This document shows, in pieces, positions 1 to 5,461 of a stretch of DNA of 12,991 nucleotides (the first letter of the stretch is position 1; each line of letters opens with the position of its first letter). Under the pieces are notes generated by a model. It saw nothing but the letters and a program-made list of their open reading frames with translations. It had not been told where the DNA came from and searched no databases. The position numbers and the translations under genes are program-made. The stretch comes from Ilumatobacteraceae bacterium (GTDB lineage: Bacteria > Actinomycetota > Acidimicrobiia > Acidimicrobiales > Ilumatobacteraceae): positions 1 through 12,991 of the forward strand of contig JAHRVJ010000232.1 of NCBI GenBank assembly GCA_019090765.1, given 5' to 3'.

Positions 1-45
1 GCTGACTTGACCGACGCCCCGATCCCGGTCGAGATCACTCTGTGA
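1..45 (+). CDS. 3' end of an unidentified upstream gene
   Basis: The frame that starts at base 1 is open and ends at a TGA at 43-45, giving the last 14 residues ADLTDAPIPVEITL. The stop overlaps the GTG start of rsmA (GTGA, 42-45), the four-base overlap typical of translationally coupled operon genes, so I take it as a real C-terminus. In many actinobacteria the gene before rsmA is tatD or an rpf-type gene, but 14 residues are too few to assign a family. Confidence 0.6.
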   Translation, partial: ADLTDAPIPVEITL

Positions 46-890
46 CACATTCGCGTCCTGCGATTCGCGAACTCCTCGACTCAAACTCGCTCGCACCACG
101 TCGAGATCTCGGCCAGAACTTCGTCGCTGACCCGAACACCGTGCGACGCATTGCCAAGCTCGCTCAAGTAGGCCCGGGCGACAACGTGCTCGAGATCGGT
201 GCGGGACTCGGTTCGCTGACCATTGCCCTGGCCGACACAGGAGCCGCGGTCACGGCACTCGAAGTCGACCGCGGTGTCGTTCCGGTGCTGCGTGAAGTTG
301 TTGCGGACCGACCCAACGTGACTGTCATCGAGGCCGACGCGATGAACCTCGATTGGGCGGCAACTCTCCGCACTGAAGGAGCGGGCGACTGGGTGGTGGT
401 CGCCAACCTGCCCTACAACATTGCGACACCATTGATCTGCGACATCCTCGATCGGGTGCCGCAAGTGGCACGCATGATCGTCATGGTGCAGCGCGAGGCG
501 GCCGAGCGGTTTGTCGCACCTCCCGGCAGCGCGGCCTACGGCGCGGTCAGCGTGAAGATCGCGTATTGGGCGTGTGCTCAGATCATCGGTCAGGTGCCGG
601 CAGCGGTGTTCTTTCCTAAGCCGAACGTCGAGTCGGCATTGGTCGAAATCACGCGCCGCGAGCCGCCGACCACAGACCCCGATGCCGTATTCGCGCTGGT
701 CCGAAAGGCCTTCGGAACACGCCGGAAAATGCTCCGACGTTCCCTTTCCGACATCATCGCGTCCACTACCTTCGGCGCGGCCGACGTCAGCCCTACAGCT
801 CGCCCCGAGGAACTCAGCATCGAGGCCTGGTGCCGGTTGGCTGACGCCCATCTCGCGAGCAGCAGCCAGTCTTCCGGTCAGTCCGAGTAG
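42..890 (+). CDS. rsmA: 16S rRNA (adenine1518-N6/adenine1519-N6)-dimethyltransferase RsmA/KsgA
   Basis: This enzyme uses SAM to dimethylate two adjacent adenines in the 3'-terminal hairpin loop of 16S rRNA, a late check on 30S assembly. The 282-residue protein has the full family pattern: LGQNF (23-27), the SAM-binding motif EIGAGLGSLT (51-60), the catalytic motif NLPYNIATP (122-130), QREAAERF (150-157), FFPKPNVESALV (190-201) and the C-terminal FGTRRKMLRRSL (224-235). Length is close to the E. coli enzyme (273). The GTG start overlaps the stop of the preceding gene (GTGA), so translation is probably coupled. It leads into ispE after 43 bases, the same order as in Bacillus and many actinobacteria. 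Loss of this activity gives kasugamycin resistance in known bacteria. The long antisense frame over it is a GC-skew shadow. Confidence 0.97.
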   Translation: MTHSRPAIRELLDSNSLAPRRDLGQNFVADPNTVRRIAKLAQVGPGDNVLEIGAGLGSLTIALADTGAAVTALEVDRGVVPVLREVVADRPNVTVIEADAMNLDWAATLRTEGAGDWVVVANLPYNIATPLICDILDRVPQVARMIVMVQREAAERFVAPPGSAAYGAVSVKIAYWACAQIIGQVPAAVFFPKPNVESALVEITRREPPTTDPDAVFALVRKAFGTRRKMLRRSLSDIIASTTFGAADVSPTARPEELSIEAWCRLADAHLASSSQSSGQSE

Positions 891-920
891 CAGCCCAGCG
901 TTCGCCAACTTCGACCGCGA

Positions 921-926
921 TAGCGT
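921..926 (+). promoter_or_regulatory. Possible -10 element for a leaderless ispE transcript
   Basis: TAGCGT fits the actinobacterial TANNNT -10 pattern and lies 7 bases before GTG 934, so transcription would begin at or next to the start codon. No Shine-Dalgarno sequence is seen before either candidate ispE start, which agrees with a leaderless mRNA. I see no convincing -35. This is a weak signal in GC-rich DNA. Confidence 0.3.
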
Positions 927-933
927 CGCCGTT

Positions 934-1770
934 GTGGAAGCAGCCGACCCCTCTTCTCAGGTGTTGCGCGCCCACGCCAAGCTCACGCTGTCACTGCGCG
1001 TCGTCGGGGTTCGAGCCGATGGATACCACCTGATAGACGCCGAAATGGTCAGCCTCGATTTGTCCGATTCAATAACCATTTCCGCCGGTGAAGGCGGGAT
1101 TACGGCATCTGGCCCGTTCGCGACCGGGGTACCGCTTGACGAAACAAACCTCGTCGCCCGCGCGCTCGCACTACATCGAGGCTCCGCAGCGGCGGGAAGA
1201 GGCAAAGCTTTGCCAGAGACGCACGTGGCCATCAGCAAACAAATCCCACACGGAGGTGGATTAGGCGGCGGTTCCACCGACGCGGCAGCCGTGCTGCGCT
1301 GGGCGGGTTGGGGAACAACGACGCACGAGCTGTCCCAAGCCGCAGCAATCGGCGCCGACATCGCGTTCTGTATGGTCGGCGGACGGGCCCGCGTGAGCGG
1401 CATTGGTGAAATCGTCGAGTCACTCCCCCACCTCGAGCGCACCGTCACACTCGTGGTTCCGCCGATCAGAGTGTCCACACCAGCGGTCTATCGAGCCTGG
1501 GATGATCTCGGCGGCCCAACCTCGTCTGGTCAAAATGACCTCGAATCAGCTGCGCTCAGCGTCGAACCGCGCCTCACTGAATGGCGCGAGCTGATCGCTG
1601 CCCGTGTCGGCATGGCGCCAACGCTTGCAGGAAGCGGAGCGACGTGGTTTGTTGAGGGCGAACACCAAGACGCCCTCGGCGATCTGGTCGACGAGGGCGC
1701 TCTGGTGGTGGTTTCTCGGACGGTAAGACGAGCTGTGGCAGCGCCACGAATCGCCTCACCGAGCGGATGA
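934..1770 (+). CDS. ispE: 4-diphosphocytidyl-2-C-methyl-D-erythritol kinase IspE
   Basis: IspE is the ATP-dependent kinase of the MEP pathway that phosphorylates the 2-hydroxyl of CDP-methylerythritol on the way to IPP and DMAPP. The GHMP-kinase pattern is complete: AKLTLSLRV near the N-terminus with the family lysine, DGYHLIDAEM, the ATP-binding loop PHGGGLGGGSTDAAAVL, GADIAF with the catalytic aspartate, and the C-terminal LAGSGATWF. With GTG 934 the protein is 278 residues, close to E. coli (283). The open frame reaches back to 574 inside rsmA, but that part lacks homology-like character. GTG 961 (nine residues shorter) is the main alternative. I prefer 934 because a TANNNT element sits 7 bases before it. 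It follows rsmA by 43 bases and converges with the minus-strand bS22 gene. Confidence 0.93.
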   Translation: MEAADPSSQVLRAHAKLTLSLRVVGVRADGYHLIDAEMVSLDLSDSITISAGEGGITASGPFATGVPLDETNLVARALALHRGSAAAGRGKALPETHVAISKQIPHGGGLGGGSTDAAAVLRWAGWGTTTHELSQAAAIGADIAFCMVGGRARVSGIGEIVESLPHLERTVTLVVPPIRVSTPAVYRAWDDLGGPTSSGQNDLESAALSVEPRLTEWRELIAARVGMAPTLAGSGATWFVEGEHQDALGDLVDEGALVVVSRTVRRAVAAPRIASPSG

Positions 1771-1783
1771 CCCCGCGAATGAA

Positions 1784-1876
1784 CTACTTGTTGCGCTGGT
1801 GACGCGTGCGTCGGAGCATCTTCTTGTGCTTCTTCTTACGCATTCGCTTACGACGCTTCTTAATCAAAGAACCCAT
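1784..1876 (-). CDS. 30S ribosomal protein bS22 (AURKAIP1/COX24-domain mini-protein)
   Basis: Reading the minus strand from ATG (1874-1876) to TAG (1784-1786) gives a 30-residue, extremely basic protein that begins MGSLIKKRRKRMRKKKHKKM and ends LRRTRHQRNK. This matches the highly conserved actinobacterial family MGSVIKKRRKRM..KKH, described as bS22 in the mycobacterial 70S ribosome near the decoding centre and related to the COX24/AURKAIP1 mitoribosomal domain. I recognise it by sequence pattern. The gene is convergent with ispE (13 bases between stops) and divergent from tRNA-Gln. No Shine-Dalgarno sequence precedes the ATG; a TANNNT motif 10 bases upstream suggests a very short leader. It is too short for ordinary gene callers and is easily missed. 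Confidence 0.93.
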   Translation of the reverse strand: MGSLIKKRRKRMRKKKHKKMLRRTRHQRNK

Positions 1877-1886
1877 ATAGGAAGCA

Positions 1887-1892
1887 ACGTTA
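1887..1892 (-). promoter_or_regulatory. Possible -10 element of the bS22 gene
   Basis: On the minus strand TAACGT (TANNNT pattern) lies 10 bases upstream of the bS22 ATG, which would place the transcript start about 4-5 bases before the start codon. This fits the absence of a Shine-Dalgarno sequence. The -35 region is not recognisable. Confidence 0.35.
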
Positions 1893-1921
1893 TCGGCCGT
1901 GGCAAGCGGAGCCACGCGAGA

Positions 1922-1927
1922 TACTCT
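1922..1927 (+). promoter_or_regulatory. Weak candidate -10 for tRNA-Gln and glmU
   Basis: TACTCT (TANNNT) is preceded, with a 17-base spacer, by GTGGCA at 1899-1904, which matches four of six bases of the TTGACA consensus. Transcription would start about 40 bases before the mature tRNA. A promoter is expected here, because the antisense bS22 gene separates this unit from ispE, but the exact site is a guess. Confidence 0.28.
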
Positions 1928-1973
1928 TGCAACGTCGGAATTTGGCAAACACCCCCGTCCTCGACGGTGCCAG

Positions 1974-2047
1974 TCCGGGGTCGTCTAATGGTAGGACAGC
2001 GGTTTTTGGTGCCGCCTGTAGGGGTTCGAATCCTCTCCCCGGAACCA
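1974..2047 (+). tRNA. tRNA-Gln, anticodon UUG
   Basis: A full cloverleaf can be drawn. The acceptor stem TCCGGGG (1974-1980) pairs with CCCCGGA (2037-2043). The D arm GTCT/GGAC spans 1983-1997. The anticodon stem GCGGT/GCCGC (1999-2003, 2011-2015, one wobble pair) carries the loop TTTTGGT with anticodon TTG at 2006-2008. The T arm AGGGG-TTCGAAT-CCTCT spans 2020-2036. Discriminator A2044 and an encoded CCA (2045-2047) follow. It should read CAA and, by wobble, CAG. The last A of CCA is also the A of the glmU ATG. A tRNA-Gln next to glmU is a familiar actinobacterial arrangement. A small hairpin (CCGTC/GACGG, 1955-1967) lies six bases before the 5' end. Confidence 0.97.
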
Positions 2048-3132
2048 TGAGCATTTCTGCGATCGTGCTCGCCGCTGGCGAGGGAACCCGCATGCGGTCG
2101 AATCGGCCGAAACCGATTCATCTCATTTGTGGTCGGCCGATGGTGCTCCACGTCATTCACGCCCTTGAGCAACTGCAACCCGAGCGCACGGCGGTCGTCG
2201 TCGGTCACGGTGCCGAACAGGTCACCAAAAAGGTTCACCGGCTGTCCCCCGGTTGGGCCAACGTGTCGTTCGTGGAACAAGTTGAGCAGAACGGCACAGG
2301 CGACGCAGCGGCGATCGGTATGACCGCCTTTCCCGGCGACGACTACGACGACGAGTCGACCATCGTCTTGCTCCCTGGCGACACGCCAACCCTTCGCCCC
2401 GAAACGCTCCGCGAGTTGGTCGACGCGCATGTCGCCAATGGCAACGCCGCAACTCTCCTCACCAGCGTGCTCGACGACCCGTTCGGATATGGCCGAGTGA
2501 TCCGTAAGCCCAATGGCCAGGTGGCGCGTATCGTCGAACACCGCGATGCCGCGCCCGACGAGTTGGACGTGCAGGAGGTGTGCACCTCGATCTATGCGTT
2601 TCGGCGCGACCTGCTCGGGCCCGCACTCCGCAAGCTGACCACCGACAATTCTCAAGGTGAGTACTACCTCACCGACGTGATCTCCGTCCTCGGACAGATG
2701 GGCCACCGCATCGGATGCGTTCAGGCACCGGCGGGAGAAACCCAAGGGGTCAACGATCGCTGGCAGCTCGCAATGGCTGAACGCGAACTGCGGGCACGCA
2801 CTAACCGCGGCTGGCTACTCAACGGCGTAACAATGCTCGACCCACGCCAAACATTCATCGATGTAACGGTGTCTATCGGCCAAGACGTGACGCTTTTCCC
2901 GGGCACCATCTTGCAAGGTTCCACAACCATCGGCGATGGCAGCGAGATCGGTCCCGATACGCGCCTCATCGATTGCGCAATCGGTACCGGCTCCGTTGTG
3001 GACCACACTGTCGGCCGCGACGCCGAGGTTGGAATCGACACACACGTGGGGCCGTACGCCCATTTGCCACCTGGATCTTCGGTCGCTTCAAACTCAACGA
3101 CCGGCGCGTTCTACACTGCACCCGGCGGCTGA
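2047..3132 (+). CDS. glmU: GlmU-type UDP-N-acetylglucosamine pyrophosphorylase with shortened beta-helix
   Basis: The protein joins UTP and GlcNAc-1-phosphate to make UDP-GlcNAc for peptidoglycan. With ATG 2047 it has 361 residues, against about 456 in E. coli. The pyrophosphorylase domain (about 1-242) is intact: LAAGEGTRMRS (8-18) with K22, QNGTGDA (81-87), LPGDTPTL (109-116, metal-binding D112), GYGRVIR (147-153), IVEHRDA (162-168), QGEYYLTD (203-210) and GVNDR (234-238). A left-handed beta-helix follows (about 264-345), but the protein stops just after GPYAHLPPGS and ends TGAFYTAPGG. The later coils, which hold the acetyltransferase lysine, histidine and acetyl-CoA contacts in known GlmU, are absent. 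No remnant follows in another frame: prs begins 45 bases on. GlcN-1-P acetylation must then be done elsewhere, if at all. The start codon shares its A with the tRNA CCA end. Confidence 0.9.
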   Translation: MSISAIVLAAGEGTRMRSNRPKPIHLICGRPMVLHVIHALEQLQPERTAVVVGHGAEQVTKKVHRLSPGWANVSFVEQVEQNGTGDAAAIGMTAFPGDDYDDESTIVLLPGDTPTLRPETLRELVDAHVANGNAATLLTSVLDDPFGYGRVIRKPNGQVARIVEHRDAAPDELDVQEVCTSIYAFRRDLLGPALRKLTTDNSQGEYYLTDVISVLGQMGHRIGCVQAPAGETQGVNDRWQLAMAERELRARTNRGWLLNGVTMLDPRQTFIDVTVSIGQDVTLFPGTILQGSTTIGDGSEIGPDTRLIDCAIGTGSVVDHTVGRDAEVGIDTHVGPYAHLPPGSSVASNSTTGAFYTAPGG

Positions 3133-3160
3133 ACCCACACCAAGGGCCGCGCGGACTTCG

Positions 3161-3169
3161 GGGAGGAAG
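3161..3169 (+). promoter_or_regulatory. Strong ribosome binding site of prs
   Basis: GGGAGGAAG lies 8 bases before ATG 3178 and is the best Shine-Dalgarno match in the window. It fixes the prs start and contrasts with the many genes here that have none. Confidence 0.85.
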
Positions 3170-3177
3170 TCAACTCA

Positions 3178-4167
3178 ATGGAAAAGGTCACAACCAAGCG
3201 GCTCGCGCTCTATTCAGGTCGCACTCATCGCGAGTTAGCCAAAGAGGTCGCCGCGAATCTCAACATCGAACTCGGCACCGACAACCTGGTCGAATTCTCA
3301 AACGGCGAAGTCCGATGTCGCTTCGGTGAGTCGATCCGGGGTTGTGACGTGTTCGTGATTCAGAGCCACTACGGCATCGACGGTCGCTCCGTTAACGACT
3401 CGATCATGGAACATCTGATCATGATCGACGCCGCCTCGAGAGCGTCGGCAAAGCGCATAACAGCAGTCGTTCCGTTCTATGGATACGCCCGCCAAGATCG
3501 CAAGGCCGAAGGCCGCGAGCCGATCACGGCGCGGCTGGTTGCCGACATGTTCAAGGCTGCCGGCGCGAAGCGGATGATCTCAATCGACCTGCACTCGGGT
3601 CAGATCCAGGGTTTCTTCGACGGCCCGGTCGACCACCTAACCGCGATGCCCGTGCTTGAGCAGTACATCCGCGACAACGCGACAGCACCGGTGATCGTGT
3701 CGCCCGATGCGGGCCGCATCAAGGTCGCCGAGCGGATGGCTCAGCACCTCGTCGACTGCGGTGCCGATCTCGCATTCATTTACAAACGGCGCCCAAAGGG
3801 CACTACCAATGTGGCCGAGGCCGCAGAGGTAATGGGCGACGTCAAGGGTCGCCTCTGCGTGCTCACCGATGACATGATCGATACGGGAGGCACGATCGTC
3901 GCGGCCGCCGAACTACTCATTGAACGAGGAGCGACCGAAGTTTGGGCAATGGCCACTCACGGTGTGCTCTCGGGCCCCGCCATCGATCGACTGAGGAACA
4001 GCCCGCTGTCACGGATCGTGCTCACTAACACGCTGCCGTTGCCACCCGAGAACCGGCTGGATCGGATTGAAGTCCTGTCGATCGCCCCACTGATCGCCGA
4101 AGCCCTCGGCGCAGTCTTCGACGACACCAGTGTCAGCGACATCTTCGACGGCGAAAACCTCGCCTAA
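3178..4167 (+). CDS. prs: Ribose-phosphate pyrophosphokinase (PRPP synthase)
   Basis: Prs transfers pyrophosphate from ATP to ribose-5-phosphate to make PRPP for purine, pyrimidine, histidine, tryptophan and NAD synthesis. The 329-residue protein shows the class I pattern: FSNGE (40-44), PFYGYARQDRK (99-109) for ATP binding, DLHS (137-140), SPDAGRIKVAERMA (175-188), the catalytic flexible-loop region IYKRRP (201-206) with K203 and R205, and the PRPP-binding loop DDMIDTGGT (231-239). Length is slightly above the usual 315-317 because of short N- and C-terminal extensions. The start is fixed by the GGGAGGAAG site. It follows glmU by 45 bases, the classical glmU-prs pair. Downstream, where rplY would be expected, the palindrome-flanked accessory gene intervenes. 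Confidence 0.97.
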   Translation: MEKVTTKRLALYSGRTHRELAKEVAANLNIELGTDNLVEFSNGEVRCRFGESIRGCDVFVIQSHYGIDGRSVNDSIMEHLIMIDAASRASAKRITAVVPFYGYARQDRKAEGREPITARLVADMFKAAGAKRMISIDLHSGQIQGFFDGPVDHLTAMPVLEQYIRDNATAPVIVSPDAGRIKVAERMAQHLVDCGADLAFIYKRRPKGTTNVAEAAEVMGDVKGRLCVLTDDMIDTGGTIVAAAELLIERGATEVWAMATHGVLSGPAIDRLRNSPLSRIVLTNTLPLPPENRLDRIEVLSIAPLIAEALGAVFDDTSVSDIFDGENLA

Positions 4168-4224
4168 CGAATCCTCCTCCCCCACTTCCCGCGACCCCAT
4201 CCCCCGAGAGCGCACCCCACCACT

Positions 4225-4277
4225 CCGAAATTTGCTGTTAATCGAACGCATAGCGTTCGAATCACAGAAGATTTCCG
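4225..4277 (-). repeat. Palindromic repeat copy 1 (outer, prs side)
   Basis: Two 25-base arms (4225-4249 and 4253-4277) pair at 20 of 25 positions around the loop ATA; the inner eight base pairs (TCGAACGC/GCGTTCGA) are perfect. The left arm resembles copy 2 (TTGCTGTTAATC), while the right arm, read as reverse complement, resembles copy 4 (TGTGATTCGAACGC), so this copy looks like a mosaic. The core GAACGCATAGCGTTC is the exact reverse complement of the core in copy 4, which marks it as inverted relative to copies 3 and 4. No T-tract follows, so it is not a classical terminator. Confidence 0.85.
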
Positions 4278-4295
4278 TCGGTCCCATCCCCTCAA

Positions 4296-4350
4296 CCCGA
4301 AACTTGCTGTTAATCGCGCGCATAGTGCGCTATTAACAGCAAATTTCGGG
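4296..4350 (-). repeat. Palindromic repeat copy 2 (inner, upstream of the nuclease-like gene)
   Basis: The 26-base arms (4296-4321 and 4325-4350) pair at 23 of 26 positions around the loop ATA. Both arms carry the variant GCTGTTAAT/ATTAACAGC and a GCGC-rich centre in place of GAACGC. On its outer side the minus strand continues as TTGAGGGGATGGGACC. It ends 40 bases before the GTG of the downstream gene and could act as a transcript hairpin in that gene's leader. Its centre is 72 bp from copy 1. Confidence 0.88.
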
Positions 4351-4390
4351 GCGGGTTCCGAATGGGCTGACTGGCTGCCCACTGTCAGGT

Positions 4391-5335
4391 GTGATCAGCA
4401 ATAGAGTTCTAGAACTAGCGAGCGAGCAACACGGGGTCGTCAGCCGTCATCAACTCACGACCGTGTTTGACCTTCCGGGTTGGAAAGTCGCACGGACGCT
4501 CAAAAACGGCATCTTCGTCGAGGTCGTTCCGGGCGTCTTGAGGCTTGCATCGTCACCAGAGACGTTCATGATGCGCTGCGCAGCGCTCCAACTTCGATTT
4601 CAGGGCAACGGGTTTCTAAGTGGATGGACCGCCGCACGTATTCGCGGCCTCCGCAAAATGCCGGAAGCCACGATTCACTTCACGACGCCCTCCAACACCT
4701 CACAGCTCTGGCCCGAGTGGTTAGAGATACACCGGACCGGGTGGTACGAACCACGGTTAGATCAGGAACGACACAACGACGGACTGATCGTCGCGACTCC
4801 GATGAGAATGCTGTTCGGACTGGCGGCGGCATTCAACCAGTTTCGATTCGAACGGGCCGCTGAGGACGCGTGGCACCGAAAGCTGATTACTCCACAGGAG
4901 GCAGCCAACTACCTCCAACAGCATCGCTGCCGAGGAAAAGACGGAGTGTCGACGATCGAAAGGTGGCTCGAGAAGGCACTCACCCAGGGAGCACCCGCAC
5001 AAAGCGGCCTCGAGCAATCCCTCCTCGACTCGCTTGATGGGCTGTCGCTGCCGTCTCCCATTCGCCAGCACCCGTTAACCCTTCCGAGCGGTGAAACTGT
5101 GCATCTCGACATTGCCTGGCCAGACATTCGCCTGGCTATTGAACCGGGGAGTTCGTGGTGGCACGGAGGAGACCTCGCACAACGGAAGGATCAGGCCCGC
5201 GACCGATCCTGCGGAGAACAGGGCTGGCACATCATCCGCTTCGACGAAACAATGCGCGATGACCTCCACGAATCCGCTCAGCAAGTCGTCCGGATTTATC
5301 GTCGACGCACCCGCGACATCCGAAATTTGTTGTGA
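4391..5335 (+). CDS. AbiEi-type winged-helix / DUF559 (PD-(D/E)XK, Vsr-like) protein
   Basis: The 314-residue protein has two recognisable parts. The N-terminus (about 5-55) reads like the AbiEi-antitoxin-type helix-turn-helix domain (GVVSRHQLTTVFDLPGWKV, then a basic wing and PGVLRLA). The C-terminus (about 204-290) matches DUF559, a small restriction-fold family related to Vsr: GLEQSLLD with E208, VHLDIAWP with D240, LAIEPG with E251, WWH (256-258), D267 and D271, and GWHIIRFDE (278-286). The usual ExDG after strand 3 is EPGS here, so activity is uncertain. Function of such fusions is mostly unknown; DNA binding and nicking are inferences. No AbiEii-like toxin lies beside it. It has a GTG start, no clear Shine-Dalgarno site and no upstream ATG/GTG/TTG in frame. 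It interrupts the prs-rplY order, is bracketed by inverted palindrome doublets, and its final codons lie inside palindrome copy 3. Confidence 0.85.
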   Translation: MISNRVLELASEQHGVVSRHQLTTVFDLPGWKVARTLKNGIFVEVVPGVLRLASSPETFMMRCAALQLRFQGNGFLSGWTAARIRGLRKMPEATIHFTTPSNTSQLWPEWLEIHRTGWYEPRLDQERHNDGLIVATPMRMLFGLAAAFNQFRFERAAEDAWHRKLITPQEAANYLQQHRCRGKDGVSTIERWLEKALTQGAPAQSGLEQSLLDSLDGLSLPSPIRQHPLTLPSGETVHLDIAWPDIRLAIEPGSSWWHGGDLAQRKDQARDRSCGEQGWHIIRFDETMRDDLHESAQQVVRIYRRRTRDIRNLL

Positions 5336-5372
5336 ACTGAACGCTATGCGTTCAATTCACAACAAATTTCAG
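5320..5372 (+). repeat. Palindromic repeat copy 3 (inner, overlaps the end of the nuclease-like gene)
   Basis: The 25-base arms (5320-5344 and 5348-5372) pair at 23 of 25 positions around the loop TAT. The left arm lies in the reading frame of the upstream gene: CGA-AAT-TTG-TTG-TGA encodes its last four residues RNLL and its stop. On the outer side AGGGATGGGGGTC follows directly. Orientation is opposite to copies 1 and 2. It could protect or terminate the nuclease mRNA, although no T-tract follows. Confidence 0.9.
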
Positions 5373-5390
5373 GGATGGGGGTCTCCGCGC

Positions 5391-5445
5391 GCGGAAATAT
5401 GTTGTGATTCGAACGCTATGCGTTCGAATCACAACATATTTCGGG
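5391..5445 (+). repeat. Palindromic repeat copy 4 (outer, rplY side)
   Basis: This is the most regular copy: 5394-5416 and 5420-5442 are perfectly complementary over 23 bp around the loop TAT, with core GAACGCTATGCGTTC. Both arms carry the same T-to-A change (AAATATG/CATATTT) relative to the other copies, a paired change that preserves the stem. Its centre is 72 bp from copy 3. The tail beyond it is G-rich and starts with a duplicated ATTTCGGGTTGG. Confidence 0.93.
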
Positions 5446-5461
5446 TTGGATTTCGGGTTGG
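5438..5461 (+). repeat. Tandem 12-bp direct repeat ATTTCGGGTTGG
   Basis: ATTTCGGGTTGG occurs twice without a gap (5438-5449 and 5450-5461); the first unit includes the end of palindrome copy 4. It opens a C-poor, G/T-rich stretch up to about 5483 with G-runs at 5443-5445, 5455-5457, 5467-5469 and 5480-5483, which could in principle fold as a long-loop G-quadruplex. The repeat probably arose by slippage. Confidence 0.7.

Noticed and set aside
81..908. Long minus-strand open frame opposite rsmA (275 codons)
   Set aside because: It lies wholly over a gene with clear motifs, has no recognisable domain, and is the usual result of high-G+C codon usage.
574..933. Upstream extension of the ispE frame into rsmA
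   Set aside because: The extension is Ser/Arg/Pro-rich shadow of rsmA, with no IspE homology; the kinase core begins after 961.
1864..2745. Minus-strand open frame over tRNA-Gln and glmU (293 codons)
   Set aside because: It runs through the tRNA and the GlmU catalytic motifs and shows no family features; a shadow frame.
3100..3177. Frameshift explanation for the short GlmU
   Set aside because: The bases after the stop do not encode further beta-helix hexapeptides in any frame, and the prs ribosome binding site starts 28 bases after the stop.
4225..4350. Reading the palindromes as ordinary Rho-independent terminators
   Set aside because: None is followed by a T-tract, they occur on both sides of the gene including before its start, and they share sequence beyond pairing need.
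4225..5445. Reading the palindromes as a CRISPR array
   Set aside because: There are only four copies in two doublets separated by a gene, arms vary between copies, and there are no unique spacers of array type or cas genes.
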